Source: Anthoceros angustus
Taxonomy: Eukaryota; Streptophyta; Anthocerotopsida; Anthocerotales; Anthocerotaceae
DNA length: 64,000 bases
Assembly (NCBI GenBank): GCA_010909165.1
Contig: MU008155.1
Coordinates: 2,170,001-2,234,000, forward strand
Direction of reading: 5' to 3'
Part shown: positions 42,516-53,790 of the stretch, in pieces
Numbering within the stretch: the first letter of the stretch is position 1
Layout of the letters: every line of letters begins with the position of its first letter
Notes under the pieces: model-generated
Databases searched by the model: none
What the model saw: only the letters and a program-made list of their open reading frames with translations
What the model was told of the DNA's origin: nothing
Made by a program: the position numbers and the translations under genes

Positions 42516-44034
42516 GGAGCCCAAGACTTAGAAAGTGTGGGTAGGGACGGGTTTTCCAGCTACGGTCGTTGCAGGCGGGAGCACTTGCGGCAATTTTTGT
42601 GGACCCCGTGGTGGGACAACAGACGAGGTAAGAAGCGCTCGTTTCCACGACTTCCGGTAAGGGGTCCGGCGGTGTGCTTAAGCAACATGTTTAACCCACT
42701 TGGGTTGATGAGCACCTCATGTGCATGGATCTGCAGATGGGACATGGTACCTCTCCTTCCGTCCACCTCCCGGATGAGCCTAAACACAGGCGTGCAGGAT
42801 CGGCAATGGGTGTTTTACTGCTGCTAGTGAGCACGTTATGTCGAAGCTCGATGCCGTTGGAGCCACAGAATCTGGCGAGCAGTCTTTCAGTCTGTTGGCC
42901 TCTGTACTAAAGCGTATGCAAGAAGGATTTGTGGGGTGTCGAATTCATGATCTCAAACTTGGGTGCAGACGAGTGCATACGTGGGGAACCATATCATGCG
43001 CATGTATGCATGTAGGTGCAGGAGGCCATGGGTTCACCGGTGGGCAAACCGGATGTCTTCATGTGTTTTTCCATAATCTCGCATGCTAATTACGGAAACA
43101 CAGGAGGCAATACAACTGTACCATGAAATGGGTAGGTCGGGAGTGAAGGCGATGCTCATGTCTTTGTAGCTGCCCTTCAAGCTTGTGCATTTGCCGACAC
43201 AGAATCTGGCGAGAAAAGTGCCGTAGTGCAGTGGCATTCCTACTAACTTGTTTGTTGTGGCGCCTTGTGGACATGTATGCAAAATGTGGCGAACCAAAAA
43301 TGGGCCTTGAGGTTTTTGACAAGATGGCCACAAAGGATGTGGTGACATGGATCGGTGTATGCAAAATGTGGCGAGCGAAAGATGCACGCCAGATTTTGAC
43401 ATGAACAGAAAGGATGTAGTGACATGGAATGCTCGATTCGGGTACACACGCAAGGGCTTGGACAAATGCGCAAGAGGGCTTGCTTTTGGCTAACCATGTT
43501 ACTTTGCTTGCCTTCAAGGCTTGTGGAAGCACCGATGCCTTATGTATAGGCGGATGCACTCAGTTGTCGAAGAGGGCTGGGGCGTAGTGGTGGGCAAGCC
43601 TTGTGGACATGTATGTGAAATGTGGTAAACTAGAAGATGCCCGGTTTTTGACATGAACACAAAAGATGTTTTGACTTGGAATGCCCTCTCGACTGGTAGG
43701 CACAAGGGCTCGGCCAAGAGGCGCTTGTTATGTATGGACAAATGGAGGAGGCGGACCTGCTTTTGGACCATTTTACTTTGCTTGCCTTGAGGCTGTTCAA
43801 GCACCGGTGCCTTCATGAAGGGCATGCATGCACTAGATTGTCGAAGAGGATTGCTAGTTAATGTAGTGGTGGGCATCTGCGTGGTGGACTTTGCAAAATG
43901 TGGTGATGGAAGATGCATGCCAGTTTACCATACCCTGAAAGAGATGGAAACTTCATCCCGGATCCTCTATTCTCTCTGCAGACACCCTTAAACACCTTGT
44001 TCATAGGTCAAGCGTGAGAGGGGCCCAGTGACCC
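42516..44034 (+). pseudogene. Decayed PPR gene, repeat unit B (tandem copy of unit A)
   Basis: Nearly the same sequence as 40952-42511, from GGAGCCCAAGACTTAGAAAG to GAGAGGGGCCCAGTGACC. PPR pieces recur (LVDMYAKCGEPKMGLEVFDK at about 43266-43325, TKDVVTWIG after it). Here that repeat is intact whereas unit A is broken at the same point, and elsewhere unit A is the better copy. Confidence 0.75.
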
Positions 44035-44044
44035 AGGGTGACAT

Positions 44045-44395
44045 AAACCGTCTTGGGTTCCAAGCTATGTGGTGATAGATGCCTCAAACATACTCGAGTC
44101 GCTTCATCTAATCCCTCACTTCAATGTAGAGAGACGTTTTTCTGAACCACTATAAGCTCCGAACATTGCGGTTGTGGGAATGAGTTGCCCGCTCGACCCA
44201 AGCCTTGGGTCAAGCGAATCGAGTTTAAACCGCAGCTTGAAGCGTTGGCAAACTCTACCGCTTGTCGGCTGCAGCAATGTTCGTTGCACGCCATGCTTTC
44301 AACCGAGGAATGAAGTTGGAAAACAAACAACCGCAACCCATGTGTTAATGTCAAACATAGACACCGAGCGATGCGGATCCCTAGTCTCGAATCTT
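44045..44395 (+). pseudogene. PPR E-domain relic
   Basis: WQTLPLVGCSNVRCTPCFQP and TATHVLMSNIDTE match, with small shifts, the E domain of the intact PPR (VWQTLLAACRMWGNV, ATYVLMSNIYTG). The preceding 150 bp match 37090-37240, so this and the relics at 37.1-37.9 kb derive from one source. Confidence 0.72.
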
Positions 44396-44399
44396 GAAT

Positions 44400-46860
44400 A
44401 TATTTGATTTCGATGGAGTTTCCATATAGCTCATCCACGAGATTGCTATATTAAAAATATTTCTTATTAATATATTATACTATAGAGTCCTTGAATATGG
44501 AACCTCAAATATATGTTATGTCGATGGAGTTTCCATATAAAACATTCATGAGGTTGTTTAATTATTTAATATATATTAACTATATATATAATTTATCATA
44601 AAATAGTATTATTATTAGATATTTATGTTACATGTAATCAATATGGAATATGATCGTTTAATCAACATACTATCCACATGAGATTTATATAGTTTCTATT
44701 AAAAAAGAAACAATATGAGCATCATAAGGTATTTTGACATGGAAATCAACAATATATCAAAACATGGAATAAATGTTGAACATGTGTGGAGTTTGCAAGG
44801 TAACATGCGCAATCTATATTGTATCGCCACGGAATCTTTGGAAACCTTTTTCAACATTGAATCCATACAACAATTTGAGACGAACTTCAGTGTGGACTGA
44901 AACCATATTGAAAAAATACCATTTTTTCTCATTGAATCTACACAAGAAATGATCCACACGGCAACCGTGCAGAATCTTGGGGGGATAAAATTTGTGATGT
45001 ATATCCAAGTAGAGCAATTTTTGCAAGAATTTAGGAAGCAACCACCTTGCTCTATTATCCTCTCAAACATGGATGTCGTACTAGGTTGATGAGGGGCATC
45101 TTCATCATTATTATTCGTGCAATTGCAATTTTGCAATTTTCTCTTGTGTCATGATATACATCAGTAATATGAAGTCTCTCTCTTAAAGAATCCATGTCAT
45201 TTTGGTATGATGATGTGTCATGATATACATCAGTAATATGAAGTCTCTCTCTTAAAGAATCCATGTCATTTTGGTATGATGATTCATCATGAGTGATATC
45301 AAGTCTCTGTCCTGAATTGTCCATGTCATTTTTTTATGACAATTCATCATCAGTGATATCAAGTCTCTCTTTTGAAGTGTCAATGTCGCTCTCATGATAA
45401 TTCATCATTGTCATTGTACTTGTATCTAATGACGGACGTGCACTGCACATCATTCAACCCAACTTGTGAAGTAGAACCATCCATCTATGCAACTTGGAGT
45501 TCTTCATTGTTTGAAAGCTGCCAAATTATCGATGATACACCCAACATTGGCAATTTCAGGTTGGAACTATGGAATATCCTAATATCCTTTGGGAGTCCCC
45601 CAACATATGCCTGATCGGCTGGTGGCATGTGGGCATCCATGTGATGGGGTCCACGTGCTTCGGGACTCACACGGCCTAAGTTTGTGTGGAGATTTCGCTC
45701 CTTCCCCGCAATATGTCCGTGCGCTCATGCCGCCGGCAGCCTAGGCTCCAGAGCAATTCTGACCGTGATTTGTGTACTTCACTATTAAAAAAAGACTATT
45801 AAAAAAAGACGATGATATGTATCGTTATTTAAACGAGGCTCAGTCACTCCCATTGTGACCGTCATGTATTGGCTGACACGTATATTCTTACCAAAGTGCG
45901 TCTGTTGGAGTGGAACCTGGGTGTATTGCTTGGAATATAATAATACTAATAATTTTATTTATATAATTATTTTAAAAATAATAATAATATATTTATGTCC
46001 ATGAAACGATCACCATATAATAAAAGAAATATAGTTAAAAATGGTAAAATAAAGCATACACATATGTACGTATGAAGTAGAGATAGCAATAGGGAAGAAA
46101 AGAAAGTAATGCAAACAAATAATGGAACCGTTCGACTACAAACGCTTTTGGACCATCAGCTCCAGTTCTACCTACTAATATATTAATAGACGCTTCTCAA
46201 CTCATCAAAACCAAAAGTCTCAGACTTTTTCTTCTGGTACGTGATGCCACCGCTGTGGAGCTATGTAGCAGCGAATTTTCCAGTGACGGGGCAGGAGCTC
46301 CAAGTCGGACAAACTCAGGCAGTCCCCACCTCTTCAAATTCCTCAGCTACCTGCAAACCGTAGTTGCCACCTGAGCAAGATCTTGAGCATAGCAGCTGTA
46401 GAAAGTACTATCGTAGGAAGGTAAACCCGTGTTCCATGAGCGAAAGGAAGAGTTTGTAGGAAATGCCACTCCTGTACAGTCTCAATGCTATCGATGTGGT
46501 GGATGCCAGTGATTCAGAAACTGCATGGAAATGCATGCAGAAAACATCAGGCTTCGCGATATTTTCCTCAAGGCACTGGTAAAAGTACTGTAACTGTGTA
46601 CAGCAGGAGACTCCAGGGAACAAGCTCAGGATGCTGGAATGGAAAGTGAGAGCTTGTTGCAACAATTCCAGGCGGAGACGTGGCAGGCTGAGGAAATATT
46701 CTGAACGAACTTGAAAGTCTACAGTGGCCGGGTATCAAATTGAGAAGCACAAGATTCGACACACTTCTCATGAAAAGCACAAGTTTTTTGGACAGGCTGA
46801 GAAACACTTGATTCAGGATTCGAAGAAATGAATGAGGTTACATAGAACTTCTGTCAATGA
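44400..46860. other. AT-rich block and flank, no gene recognised
   Basis: GTCGATGGAGTTTCCATATA is duplicated at about 44409 and 44519. The part at 45940-46050 is extremely AT-rich. On the minus strand at 46408-46665 a frame with ALTFHSSILSLFPG and QYFYQCLEENIAKPD faintly recalls the end of a PPR protein, too weak to call. A tandem repeat is annotated separately. Confidence 0.5.
45146..45410. repeat. Tandem repeat of 69 bp (23 codons), about 4 copies
   Basis: Two exact 69 bp units (45146-45214 and 45215-45283) are followed by two diverged ones. On the minus strand the unit reads SSYQNDMDSLRERLHITDVY plus HDT, and the frame is kept from copy to copy until a stop inside the fourth unit. A 69 bp period, divisible by three, with substitutions that keep the frame suggests an origin in a coding sequence, perhaps of a transposon. 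Confidence 0.85.
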
Positions 46861-46884
46861 ACAATGTAGTAGGAATGGTCTTTG

Positions 46885-47975
46885 AAGAGCTGACTGGAGA
46901 TCCTCGTTTTGTCCGTCTGGACACCATGGGGGAACTGTGCTTCAGCTACTAATTGGGTTGGATGCTGCCAGGTTCATCCTCGGCCCGTCGTTGTAGAGGC
47001 AATTGTGCTTGAGCATTGATGACCTGACTGTTTGTTGTAGGCTGGGGGGTTTGCACGGGATGTGCGCAAGAAGGAACATGCCGCACATGTGGTGGAGGCC
47101 ACCGTGGCGGAGCTCGGCAGACTGGACATTTTTGTGAATGCAGCTGCGGGGAACTTCTGGAGTCCAGCCGAGGACCTGTCCCCCAACTTACTTAGAATTT
47201 TAGAACAGGCAAAGACTCCAAACTGAGTTTGTGTGATGTCCTGAAGTGGAGGATAGGACTGAGCCGGTGATGTGCTGCCTGCAGTGTTGGATATCGATTC
47301 CGTCGACACTTTCACCATGTGCCATGCAGCTGTGCATTACCTGAAAAAAGGGGGCAAGGGTACCCCTGCATTACACGGCCGAGTAGTACCAAATCCACGT
47401 CCCTGCAGCAAAGGTAGCTGGGTCCCTGCTCTGCACCTTGTTCCTTCCACTCTGCTTCGCCTCGCAAGCTGCCTGTGGTTGTTTGCAGGCTGCAGTGGAC
47501 TCCGTCACCAGAAGAACCCTAGCCCTGGATTTGGGCACAGGCTACGGAATCCAGTGAGCATTGCCCCCGGTCCTGTTTCTGGCACACCAGGCATGGACAA
47601 GCTTGCGCCTCGGAGGCAGGAGATGTAGGGATCGTCCACGTTCCATTGCACAGGATGGGCACGAAATGGGAAATAGCCATGGCTACTGTCTACCTTGTCT
47701 CTCATACAGGTTCGTATTATTCAATGCTTTTCCGTTCAATTGTTTCACCTGTTGCGCGCGACATGTACCTATGTAGTTCTGATCATCATACATGGTAGCA
47801 CGTCTGTTTAGCAAATCTCGTCAACGGTGCTACCCTTCCTGTTGATGGTGGGACTCACCTGTTCCGGCCCCGGCGGATCTCGAAGGAGGCTGTTCACAGC
47901 TTCACTCGTGTTGTGGAGCGGAGATCCAGGGCAGCAGCTGAGCAGACAGGTGGAGCTCCTTCCAGCAAACTATGA
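46885..47975 (+). pseudogene. Peroxisomal 2,4-dienoyl-CoA reductase-like gene, broken copy (arm 1)
   Basis: The short-chain dehydrogenase family member known as DECR/SDRb removes double bonds during peroxisomal breakdown of unsaturated fatty acids. Exons seen are 47067-47210 (DVRKKEHAAHVVEATVAELG, NAAAGNFWSPAEDLSPN), 47285-47395 (LDIDSVDTFTMCHAAVHYLK), 47495-47708 (IAPGPVSGTPGMDKLA, RMGTKWEIAMATVYL) and 47815-47975 (VDGGTHLF, then SSKL and TGA, a peroxisomal targeting signal of type 1). Defects are a missing 5' part with the cofactor-binding GxxxGIG, an acceptor reading CAC instead of CAG at about 47060, a TAG replacing the Trp of the active-site segment (HYTAE, stop, YQIH) near 47386, and frame changes. 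It is convergent with the gene at 48060. Confidence 0.85.
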
Positions 47976-48059
47976 GCACAAGGCGTGCAAGCTGTCCCAT
48001 TCTTCTATGTTGATCACGTAGCCAGAGGTGATGGTGCCCGCCTTTGAATTATTGTACCC

Positions 48060-48893
48060 CTAATAAGTTGCTTGTCGACTTCTGCGTGTTGCAATAGTCG
48101 GCTTAGATGACGAAGCTGTTGCATCTCCTCCCACCTGAACTGTCTGTTCAGCGGAAAAACGGGGCGCCATGACCGCCAGAGCTACCACACAGCCGAAGAA
48201 GCAGCCGCAGAAGCATCCGAAGAAGAAGGTGATGAGCAGATCAAAGAGCGAGGTGAGGGCTAGGGGCCTGACCCCCTGATCCGCGACGGCCCAGACTGCG
48301 GCGCACCCTGCCAAACAGCCGATGAGGAACATGGAGAAATGGTCCAGAGCCTTGACCCATGAGGAGATCTGGCGGGCAACCGGCAGAACAACCGGAGAGG
48401 GGTCTTGAAAATCCACGTCCACCACTTCCCCGACCTTGAACTTGTCCTTGCTAAGCCCCGGCAACTGCTTCTTCCCGCCAGACTCCAGCGGCCGCCACAC
48501 CCCCTTCTTGTCCTTGTACCGCAGCGTCTCCACACCGAACTGCGCCAACACGTCCTTCACGTTCACCCAACCCCTCCCATAGTAACTTTTCAAAACAGCA
48601 GTCGAGGCGCTGGCTCCCCCGGCCTTCCTAAACGTGATCTTGTGCGCCATGCGCGCATAAGGAGACACCTGCACCGATCTCCCCGTGCTGCCTGCATCCG
48701 TGGGAAAAGAGAACACGACTCAGCCCTCCTGGCGGAAGCTGGCGGGAGCGGGAGCACGGCATGGCTTGCGCCAGCCACTGCATTGATGGAGGCCCGTGTT
48801 CACTCCATGCCGGTGAGCAGCGACAGAGAGAGCAGCAGCAGAGAAAGGAATCGCCACGGCGCAGCCTTCTCCTTGGATCTTGTCAAGAAGCAT
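48060..48893 (-). CDS. Uncharacterised membrane protein, probably plastid targeted
   Basis: I do not recognise the family. The certain part is one exon from 48691 to the stop at 48060, with ATG options at 48650 (MAHKITFRKAGG) or, through a 66 bp GT-AG intron (48692-48757), at 48893. The longer version joins in phase and adds 45 residues that are Ala/Ser-rich and acid-poor, like a plastid transit peptide (PFSAAALSVAAH), giving 255 residues. A basic soluble region follows (SYYGRGWVNVKDVLAQFGVE, YKDKKGVWRPLESGGKKQLP, KDKFKVGEVVDVDFQDPSP). Then come two hydrophobic segments, MFLIGCLAGCAAVWAV and LALTSLFDLLITFFFGCFCG, the second ending in a Gly/Cys/Phe-rich run (CGCFFGCVVALAV), and a short polar tail. 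It is convergent with the reductase pseudogene and is copied, broken, at 53400-53715. Confidence 0.7.
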
Positions 48894-49109
48894 TGCGTGT
48901 GAGACCCTAAGCCGTAACCGCTGTCAGGATGCTGGCATTTCTCTGCAGCGTCGCCTCCACCTCTCCCCAAAGAGCTGCCTAAGTTCCTAGCGCATAATCG
49001 CGTGTGATGTCGTGTGACATAAGCCAAATGTAGTTTACTGCACAATGTCGCCAAGCATAATGCACTTAGCATTGTGTGTAGGGTTACTTGAAAGAAAATG
49101 TAGAACTTA

Positions 49110-50580
49110 AAAGAAAATGCGTAGTTCAGGGGTGAAGCCGGATGGTCACTTCTTTGTAGCTGCCCTTCAAGTTTGTGCAATTGCCACTGACTTGGAATCT
49201 GGTAGAAAAGTGCACTTTGATTTCTTGCGCTGTGGCATTCCTCCTAACTTGTTCCTTGGCAGCTGCCTGGTTTACATGCCTGCAAAATGTGGCGAACTGG
49301 AATGTGCACGGCAGGTACTAGACAGCTTGCCCACAAAAAAATGTTGTGACAAGGGATTCCCTCATAGCGGGGTGTGCAAATCATGGGCTCAGTCAAGAGG
49401 CGTTTGTTCTGTTTAGAGATGTGGAGCAAGAGGGCCTGGTTCTGGCTGACCTTGTTACTTTTGCTTGCCTTCTTAAGGCCTGTGCAAGCGGTTGTGCTTT
49501 ACAAGAGGGCAGGCAGCTGCATTCACCGATCTTGGAAAGAGGGCAGCTAGAAAGTGACATATTGGTGGGCAAGTGCCTAGTGGACATATATGCAGAATGT
49601 GGCGAACTGGAACTTGCAGCCATGGTTTTTCGATCCTGGCCTCTAAGGATGTCATCACATGACCTCCCTTATAGCTGGGTATCCGAATCATGGGCTTTGT
49701 CAAGAAGCACTTCTTCAATATGGAGAAATGGAGCAAGAGGGCCTGAGTTTGGGTAATCATATTGCTTTTGCCTGCCTTCTTCAGGCCTGTGCAAGCGATG
49801 GTGCCTTGGAGATGGGCAGGGAGCTGCACTCACAGATTGTGAAAAGAGGACTGCTAGATAACATACTGGTGGGCAACTGCCTGGAATGCAGAATGTGGCA
49901 AACTGGAAGATGCGTGCGGGATTTTTGACAGTTTGCCCAGAAAAGAAAGTCGACATGGACGGTTCTAATAGCTGGGTATGCACAGCAGGGTCTCTCTCAA
50001 GAGGCTCTTGGCCTGTATGGACAAATGGAGCAGGAGGGCCTGATTCCAGCTGACAACGTTACTTTTTCTTGCCTTTCGAGAGCATGTGCAAGTGCCAGTA
50101 CCATACAAGAGGTCAGCCACCTGCACTCTCAGATTCTGGAAAGAGATCAACTGCAAACTCACATGCTGGTGAGGACCTGCTTGGTAGACATGCATGCAAA
50201 ATGTGGCGAACTCAAAGATGCACGCATGTGCAAGTGCTGGTCCCTTACAAGAGGGAAGGGAACTGCACTCCCTATCCATGGAGAGGGCAACCCCGTGTTT
50301 TGAAAGTCTTGTAAGACTGGACCCTCAGGGTGCATCCGCGTATACGCTCGTGGCCAATTCGAATGCGGATGGTAGTAGGTGGACAGATGTAGGGAGGATT
50401 GAAAGACGGAGAATAGTAGCAGAAGCTAAGAAGAAACCTGCAGTGCAAGGTCAAGGAACAGGTACAGACGTTTGTGGTGGGAGAATACAGAGATGATATC
50501 TCTCTCAAGGGAAAAAGCATGAATGCATGTCTGAAGGGGCGCTTACCGCAGACAAAGTTGGTTTTGAAGCCACTGTCTGA
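49110..50580 (+). pseudogene. Decayed PLS-class PPR gene
   Basis: PPR motifs follow in order across all three frames: MRSSGVKPDGHFFVAALQVC at 49117, LVYMPAKCGELECARQVLDS, LVTFACLLKACASGCALQEG at about 49450, LVDIYAECGELELAAMVF, MTSLIAGYPNHGLCQEALLQ at 49659, LLQACASDGALEMGRELHSQ, NVTFSCLSRACASASTIQEV at 50055, LVDMHAKCGELKDARM, and an E-domain-like end GASAYTLVANSNADGSRWTD at 50329. At least five frame changes are needed. It lies between the arms of the inverted duplication and is close to the source of the PPR pieces in the 41-44 kb repeats. Confidence 0.85.
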
Positions 50581-51441
50581 GAAGGCCTCCATTCTCTACA
50601 GTAGGATTTGAAAGTTCCAGGCATTGCTACGCTCAATCCAAATTGTCTGTACAACAGTTTCTGTCAACTGATCTATGTAAGCCCGAGCTGCTGCCATCTT
50701 GAGCTCGGAGTCCGATCCTCTCTGCAGGTTTGTGCAACTCACGAGGGTCTTGTTCTGTGCTCAGCCGAATGCTGTAAATGTTGCTGTCTATTTGGCACCC
50801 CACGGCGACGAAGTGTACAGCCAACGCATAAGCTGCTCAGGGGTGCAGTTCAGCCCAACTGCGGCCGTTCGATTTGCCCCTTCAGTGGGGGCCAAAGCAG
50901 CAGTCCAGTCATGCCCTTATATTAGCATTATTCGCAGGGTTGGATGATGTAAACATCATATTACCTATCTATCTAGTTATCCTAAAAAAATAAGTGGTAC
51001 CTAATATATAAGTACCTAGCTAATAATCAATGGGGTGATATAGAAATCTGTTAAACAGTCCTTCAAAATTACTAAAGCATTGTAAGACTACTTATATACC
51101 TTTTTTCTATTTATTTTATTTTTTATATATATAACTTAATCAAATTTGATATTTTTACCATTTGGATATATTTTTTGTATACTTATTACATTCACTTTTA
51201 ATACTTGCAAATGATTCCATGTGATTACGGTTTGTGCTTTTGCTGTTGTCATCATATATTTTATTTTTTAGTGATTGATTGTTCAACCATTAAATTAAAT
51301 AATTTTCTTTAGAGTGTGCTCAGTTTCTTTTGACTTATACAAGAGCTCATACATCCCATGGTGATATTTTTGTAAGATTAATTTGATATTAGGCTTCAAA
51401 ATGGTAGACTTAAATGAGGAGACATAATTTTTATTCTAAAA
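50581..51441. other. 3' flank of PPR pseudogene, then AT-rich block
   Basis: From about 50945 the sequence becomes very AT-rich up to the small gene at 51442. Nothing else is recognised. Confidence 0.5.
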
Positions 51442-51948
51442 ATGATCGTAAATAATAAATCTGCCTATTTGTCAATCTTACTAATCCTTTTCCATTCATT
51501 TCACTTGATTCATGGTCTACTTATTATTGAGAGGCATTGTGGAGATGTTGTACTAGATCCAATCAAAAAGGCTTTCATAAAAACGGCATTGCAACGGTTT
51601 CTTAAAGATCTAAATACACTTGGAGATAAAATGTTTATACCTGGGAGGCTTCCTTATTATCAAGCATTTCGCACACCTGCACTACCACTAGGTCCAAGTT
51701 TATGGGCTGTCGCTACATGCTATACAAAGCATTTGCGTATGAACACATGGCAAACTTGTATTAAATGTCTTCAAGAGTTAAGTTGGACATTTTTAGGCCA
51801 ACTTTGTGGAGATATACCCAATGAGGGATCGTTGCTTGTACCTGATTGTTATTTGCGATTTTCAACCCTTGGAATTCTAGACAGTTGCCCAAATATACCG
51901 GAACCTCCAGCTCCATTTGATATAGATTTAGATTATGGGAATAAATAA
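51442..51948 (+). CDS. Small secreted cysteine-rich protein, DUF26/Gnk2-like
   Basis: A 168-residue intronless frame. The first 25 residues form a signal peptide (SAYLSILLILFHSFHLIHG). The mature part has Cys residues and spacing like a DUF26 (Gnk2, stress-antifung) domain: a first Cys in RHCGDVVLDP, the central LWAVATCYTKHLRMNTWQTC with IKC after it, LSWTFLGQLCGD, and CYLRFSTLGILDSC. The family core is normally C-x8-C-x2-C; here the first gap is 12, so the domain is divergent. Secreted DUF26 proteins of land plants include mannose-binding antifungal proteins and plasmodesmal proteins; this one has no transmembrane or kinase part. It lies in an AT-rich island with AT-rich codons unlike nearby genes, so it may belong to a mobile or recently arrived segment. 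Length, signal peptide and cysteine pattern make chance unlikely. Confidence 0.6.
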   Translation: MIVNNKSAYLSILLILFHSFHLIHGLLIIERHCGDVVLDPIKKAFIKTALQRFLKDLNTLGDKMFIPGRLPYYQAFRTPALPLGPSLWAVATCYTKHLRMNTWQTCIKCLQELSWTFLGQLCGDIPNEGSLLVPDCYLRFSTLGILDSCPNIPEPPAPFDIDLDYGNK

Positions 51949-53399
51949 ATATATCATCTTATATATTTTTAATTATGTTCAATAATATTATTCTATTGTA
52001 TCATTCATAAGAATGAACCATATAACAGTAATATTTTATGGTAAAGATTTTACTTGCATATTACTACATATATGGTTATATACATGAGATTTATTAGGTA
52101 CCTTTATGAATCTCAAGTTTGTTATTTTTACATATTCGAGGTGATATGACATATGGTGGATTCATGATATATCATTCAACACTAACCATATTTTATAACC
52201 ACTTTCAAAAGGGCTGTATATTTTATTCTCATTCATCATTTTGTCATACCTCCCACGTAGTTGGGTAGTAAGGTTTTCGAGTTGTTGTTGTACGTGGAAT
52301 AAGACCTCCATGGCAACGGAGAGACTTTCTAAGGTGGCAACACCTCATACTAATTAGGAGCACCAACCTGCATGCCTCCTCACTACGATGACCGCTGCCA
52401 AGCTCCTCTTTCAGCATATGATGCCCAAGGACGGTGACATAACATATCTGTTTTTGAACTCTTTGCACATGTCATGGATACAACATTTTCCTTCTCATAG
52501 CAGTTTAGTATTTGTCTTTTATAGACTTTATCCAGCACTTATCTAGTTAGAAACATATTCACGGCAAGGAAAGTGAGTTTAATGACATTAGTTGTTGAAT
52601 GGAGCCGTCATCTAGAAACCACTTCATCTTTGTTCAAATAACTCCAAAAAGAAGGATAAAGCATGAAAAACTAGAATGCAAAGTAGAGTACTCACTCTAT
52701 GCGCTCCCGTTGCAAGTGGCAACATGGCCAAAAGGTACCACAATCAGGAGGTTAGATGGCTTCCATCACAACCACGAACCCCGAAATGCCATGGATAATC
52801 CACAATATCTTTTGTATAGATGACTTCATATTATATGCTACTCATTTGTACTTCTTGTCCTTACAAAATTCTAGCAACGCTCTATAAAGCAAGCAGTTTG
52901 TTGGCTTATAACTCCCATAACAAATAAGAGCAAACTGATTACCTATCCAACAAAAGCATGTTCATCAAACATGAAGCGCAATAAAGCATTGAGATCAAAG
53001 AATTCGCTTGTCAAGCGAGGAATGCTCTATTTGAGTCCTCCTCAAGAAAAAAATTGGTTGCGACGTCAGAAAATGTCCGAAGTATATAGATGAGTGGGAG
53101 ACTCATAGTGGTATGAGGCTTGAGCCGTGTGTCCTCCTCTTGTTGTGCTGGTAGTTTTTTCCGGCTTGGCCACACAAACCAAGGGCCGTTTCCCATGTCA
53201 CCCGGCCCGGCCCGCAGAAAGCGCATCGGGCCGGGTGATCAGTTTTCCGTGCACAGCCCTTCGTTGAAAATGGAAGGGCATGTGCCGGTATACCGTACCG
53301 GCACAGGCCCTTCATTATAGTATATTTTACAATTTTATGTTTTTGATTTCATCTACATCACCGGCGCACGCCCGTTGGAGGCCGGCCCCCCTGGCGTTG
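51949..53399. other. AT-rich block, then GC-rich flank, no gene recognised
   Basis: Frames such as 52599-52823 have no recognisable domain. At 53190-53320 GGCCCGGCCCGCAGAAAG, GGGCCGGGTGATC and GTGCCGGTATACCGTACCGG form short palindromic GC-rich strings. Confidence 0.5.
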
Positions 53400-53715
53400 A
53401 GCTCACGGATGAGCCGGGCCCATGCGAAACGGCTCTTAAGCAGGGACAAGTTCAGGGTTGGGGATATGGTGGAGGTTAAGTTTCGAAGACCCTCTGCCTG
53501 CTGTCCGCACATGGGGTGAGACCTTAGCCTTAGCCCTCACCTCGCTCTTCGATCTGCTCATGACGTTCTGCTACGGATGCTTCTGTGGCTGCTTCTTCGG
53601 CTGTGTGGTGGCTCTGGCGGTCATGGCGTCCCGTTCCAGATGGGAGGAGATGAAACAGCTTTGTCATCCAAGTCAACTTCTGCAACACACAGAAAGTCGA
53701 AAGAGTTAGGCGTAT
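53400..53715 (+). pseudogene. Broken copy of the uncharacterised membrane protein (arm 2)
   Basis: SRDKFRVGDMVEVKF matches SKDKFKVGEVVDVDF of the gene at 48060-48893. After a frame change LALTSLFDLLMTF and YGCFCGCFFGCVVALAVMAS match its last membrane segment. The first hydrophobic segment is deleted, and the 5' half is absent. It is convergent with the reductase copy at 53791, as in arm 1. Confidence 0.85.
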
Positions 53716-53790
53716 GTACAATATACGCGGCACCATTACCTCTGCTACGTGACCAACTCAGAAGAATGGGTCAGCTTGCACCCGTTGTGC

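Noticed and set aside
28430-45410. CRISPR-like arrays
   Set aside because: The tandem arrays have no unique spacers between identical repeats, and the window is a plant nuclear genome.
46408-46665. Possible PPR C-terminal remnant on the minus strand
   Set aside because: Similarity limited to TFHSSILSLFPG and QYFYQCLEEN; too weak to call.
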